From: Actinomyces sp. oral taxon 448 str. F0400
GTDB taxonomy: Bacteria > Actinomycetota > Actinomycetes > Actinomycetales > Actinomycetaceae
Direction of reading: 5' to 3'
DNA length: 64,000 nucleotides
Assembly: GCF_000220835.1 (NCBI RefSeq)
Contig: NZ_GL985606.1
Location: 1,331,902 to 1,395,901 of the forward strand
Below are positions 62,453-64,000 of this stretch, piece by piece. The position numbers were made by a program, and so were the translations under genes. Within the stretch, counting starts at the first letter, position 1; the number at the start of each line of letters is the position of its first letter. The notes under the pieces were generated by a model. It saw only the letters and a list, made by a program, of their open reading frames with translations. It searched no databases and was not told the origin of the DNA.

Positions 62453-64000
62453 GTGCACCTCAAGACGTTGACGATGAAGGGATTCAAGTCCTTCGCCTCG
62501 TCGACGACTCTGCGTCTGGAGCCCGGCATCACCGCCGTAGTAGGGCCCAACGGGTCCGGCAAGTCCAATATCGTGGATGCCCTGACCTGGGTCATGGGGG
62601 AGCAGGGCGCCAAGACCCTGCGCGGCGGGTCCATGGCCGACATCATCTTCGCCGGGGCCGGCTCGCGCCCGGCGCTGGGGCGCGCCGAGGTCTCCTTGAC
62701 CATCGACAACACCGATGGCGCCCTGCCCATCGACTACACCGAGGTCACCGTCACCCGCACCCTCTTCCGCGGCGGCGGCTCCGAGTACCGGATCAACGGC
62801 ACGGCCTGCCGCCTTCTGGACGTTCAGGAGCTGCTGAGCGATACGGGCCTGGGGCGACAGATGCACGTCATCGTCGGTCAGGGCCGGCTCGACGCCGTCC
62901 TGAGCGCCACCCCCGATGACCGGCGCGGCTTCATCGAAGAAGCCGCCGGCGTCCTTAAGCACCGCCGCCGCAGGGAGCGGGCCCTGCGCAAGCTCGACAC
63001 CATGGCCGCCGACCTCGCCCGCCTGACCGACCTGACCACTGAGCTGCGCCGTCAGCTGGGGCCGCTGGCCCGTCAGGCCGCCATCGCCCGACGGGCCCGC
63101 ACCATTCAGATCGAGGTGCGTGACGCCACCGCCCGCCTGCTGGCCGACGATGTCGTCCAGGCCCAAGCCCTCCTTCAGGCCGGCGACGAGGACAAGGAGC
63201 TCTTGGACCGCCGCCGGGCCGCCGTCGAGGAGGCCGATCGGGCCGCCCGCGCCCGCCTGGCCGAGCTCGCCGCCGTCGAGGCCGCCTCCGCTCAGCGTCT
63301 GACCCGCGCCACCGGCACGTGGGAGGAGCTGACCGGCGCTGCCCGGTCGCTGTCCTCGCTGGCCGACGTCGCCGCCGAGCGCATGCGCGGGCTCGCCTCG
63401 GCGAGCCTCCCCGCCCGGGGGACCGATCCGGATGAGCTCGAGCGCCGCGCCGAGGAGGCCGCCGTCGAGGAGACCGGGCTGGCCGACGCCGCCCGGGCCG
63501 CCCGATCCGCTCTTGCGCGCGCCACGAGCGAACGCGCCGACGCCGAGGACGCCGAGGACGCCGCCGAACGGGAGCTCTCCCGGCTCCAGCGCCAGGCGGC
63601 CGACCGGCGCGAGTCTCTCGCCCGCGCCGGGGGGCGGGTCGCCTCCGCCCGTTCCCGCCACGAGGCCGCCCTGGCCGCTCTCGCCCAGGCCCGTTCGGCG
63701 CTGACGGCCGCCGAGGAACGGGAGCGAGCGGCGCGCTCCGCCCTGGACGAGCATCGGGGTGCGGGCGCCGAGCCCCGGGCGGACGCCGGCCCCGATGACT
63801 CACCCGACTCGTTCGACGACCGGCAGGTTCGGGCCGTCGCCGCCCACGAGAGCGCTACCGCCGCCCTGGCCGCCGCCCGCGACGCCGTCGCCGCGGCCAC
63901 CGACGCCCGCCGCGAGGCCGCTTCCAATCGGGCCACCTGGACCGCGCGCCGCGACACGCTCGCCCAGTCCCTGGCCGCCAAGGACGCCACCGCCACCCTA
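62453..64000 (+). CDS. smc: Chromosome segregation protein SMC (5' part)
   Basis: The first 516 codons of an SMC ATPase of condensin type; the gene runs off the window. Walker A GPNGSGKSNIV is at 31-41, then ALTWVMGEQG and FIEEAAGV (about 160), and the N-terminal coiled coil starts at about 170 (KHRRRRERALRKL) with long Arg/Ala/Glu heptads. The GTG start has TATGGT six bases upstream, so the mRNA may be leaderless. scpA and scpB are not visible here. Confidence 0.95.
   Translation, partial: MHLKTLTMKGFKSFASSTTLRLEPGITAVVGPNGSGKSNIVDALTWVMGEQGAKTLRGGSMADIIFAGAGSRPALGRAEVSLTIDNTDGALPIDYTEVTVTRTLFRGGGSEYRINGTACRLLDVQELLSDTGLGRQMHVIVGQGRLDAVLSATPDDRRGFIEEAAGVLKHRRRRERALRKLDTMAADLARLTDLTTELRRQLGPLARQAAIARRARTIQIEVRDATARLLADDVVQAQALLQAGDEDKELLDRRRAAVEEADRAARARLAELAAVEAASAQRLTRATGTWEELTGAARSLSSLADVAAERMRGLASASLPARGTDPDELERRAEEAAVEETGLADAARAARSALARATSERADAEDAEDAAERELSRLQRQAADRRESLARAGGRVASARSRHEAALAALAQARSALTAAEERERAARSALDEHRGAGAEPRADAGPDDSPDSFDDRQVRAVAAHESATAALAAARDAVAAATDARREAASNRATWTARRDTLAQSLAAKDATATL

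Overview
ORGANISM. The window is high-GC DNA with paired clpP1-clpP2-clpX, frequent GTG starts, stop/start overlaps (ATGA, GTGA, TGATG), many promoters that appear to give leaderless mRNAs, and a translational T-box ahead of ileS. This points to an actinobacterium. The gene set (cysteine and sulfate-assimilation genes, trehalose PTS, no mycolate or sporulation genes) would suit a member of the Actinomycetaceae or a close relative, but the family is inferred, not shown. No phage, complete insertion sequence or CRISPR-cas locus was found; this is core chromosome with some accessory transport operons. LAYOUT. 0.1-2.3 kb: cysK-cysE on the minus strand behind a promoter, a 17-residue leader peptide with four Cys codons, and hairpins. 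2.3-3.5 kb: yigZ, rpmF, tRNA-Gly(TCC), tRNA-Pro(TGG), then an AT-rich geneless stretch. 4.1-9.3 kb: two small proteins, then a minus-strand pair of a sugar-binding lipoprotein and a FucP-like symporter, and an LssY_C membrane protein. 9.6-13.5 kb: a DUF1800/DUF1501 export pair. 13.6-15.1 kb: trigger factor. 15.3-19.4 kb: a 121-base inverted-repeat element and a minus-strand operon (methyltransferase, NitT/TauT-like ABC importer, cupin) with an operator-like palindrome. 19.6-22.9 kb: clpP1, clpP2, clpX, chorismate mutase. 22.9-29.7 kb: two overlapping long-chain acyl-CoA synthetases and valS. 29.8-40.1 kb: Rrf2 regulator and divergent MFS exporter, proC, a TSUP permease, a GH13 enzyme, an ABC-2 exporter, a TetR regulator, an SDR and small hypothetical proteins. 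40.6-45.3 kb: trehalose module treC, PTS, treR with tandem operator-like repeats. 45.4-53.3 kb: assimilatory sulfate-reduction operon nirA-cysH-cysD-cysN-cobA-TSUP-cbiX, preceded by a second candidate Cys leader peptide. 53.4-64 kb: a 29-base direct repeat, an Ile T-box and ileS, a candidate small RNA, folC, dhaL, ndk, an S41 peptidase and the 5' part of smc. HOW IT WORKS TOGETHER. The sulfur operon makes sulfide (CysDN activates sulfate, CysH reduces APS, NirA reduces sulfite using siroheme built with CobA and CbiX). CysE and CysK turn serine plus sulfide into cysteine. Both operons carry a short upstream reading frame containing Cys codons next to alternative RNA structures, so cysteine supply may be sensed by translation at both. 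The trehalose module takes up and phosphorylates trehalose, and TreC splits trehalose-6-phosphate. Starts were set from Shine-Dalgarno motifs, overlaps, or a -10 hexamer six or seven bases upstream (leaderless).
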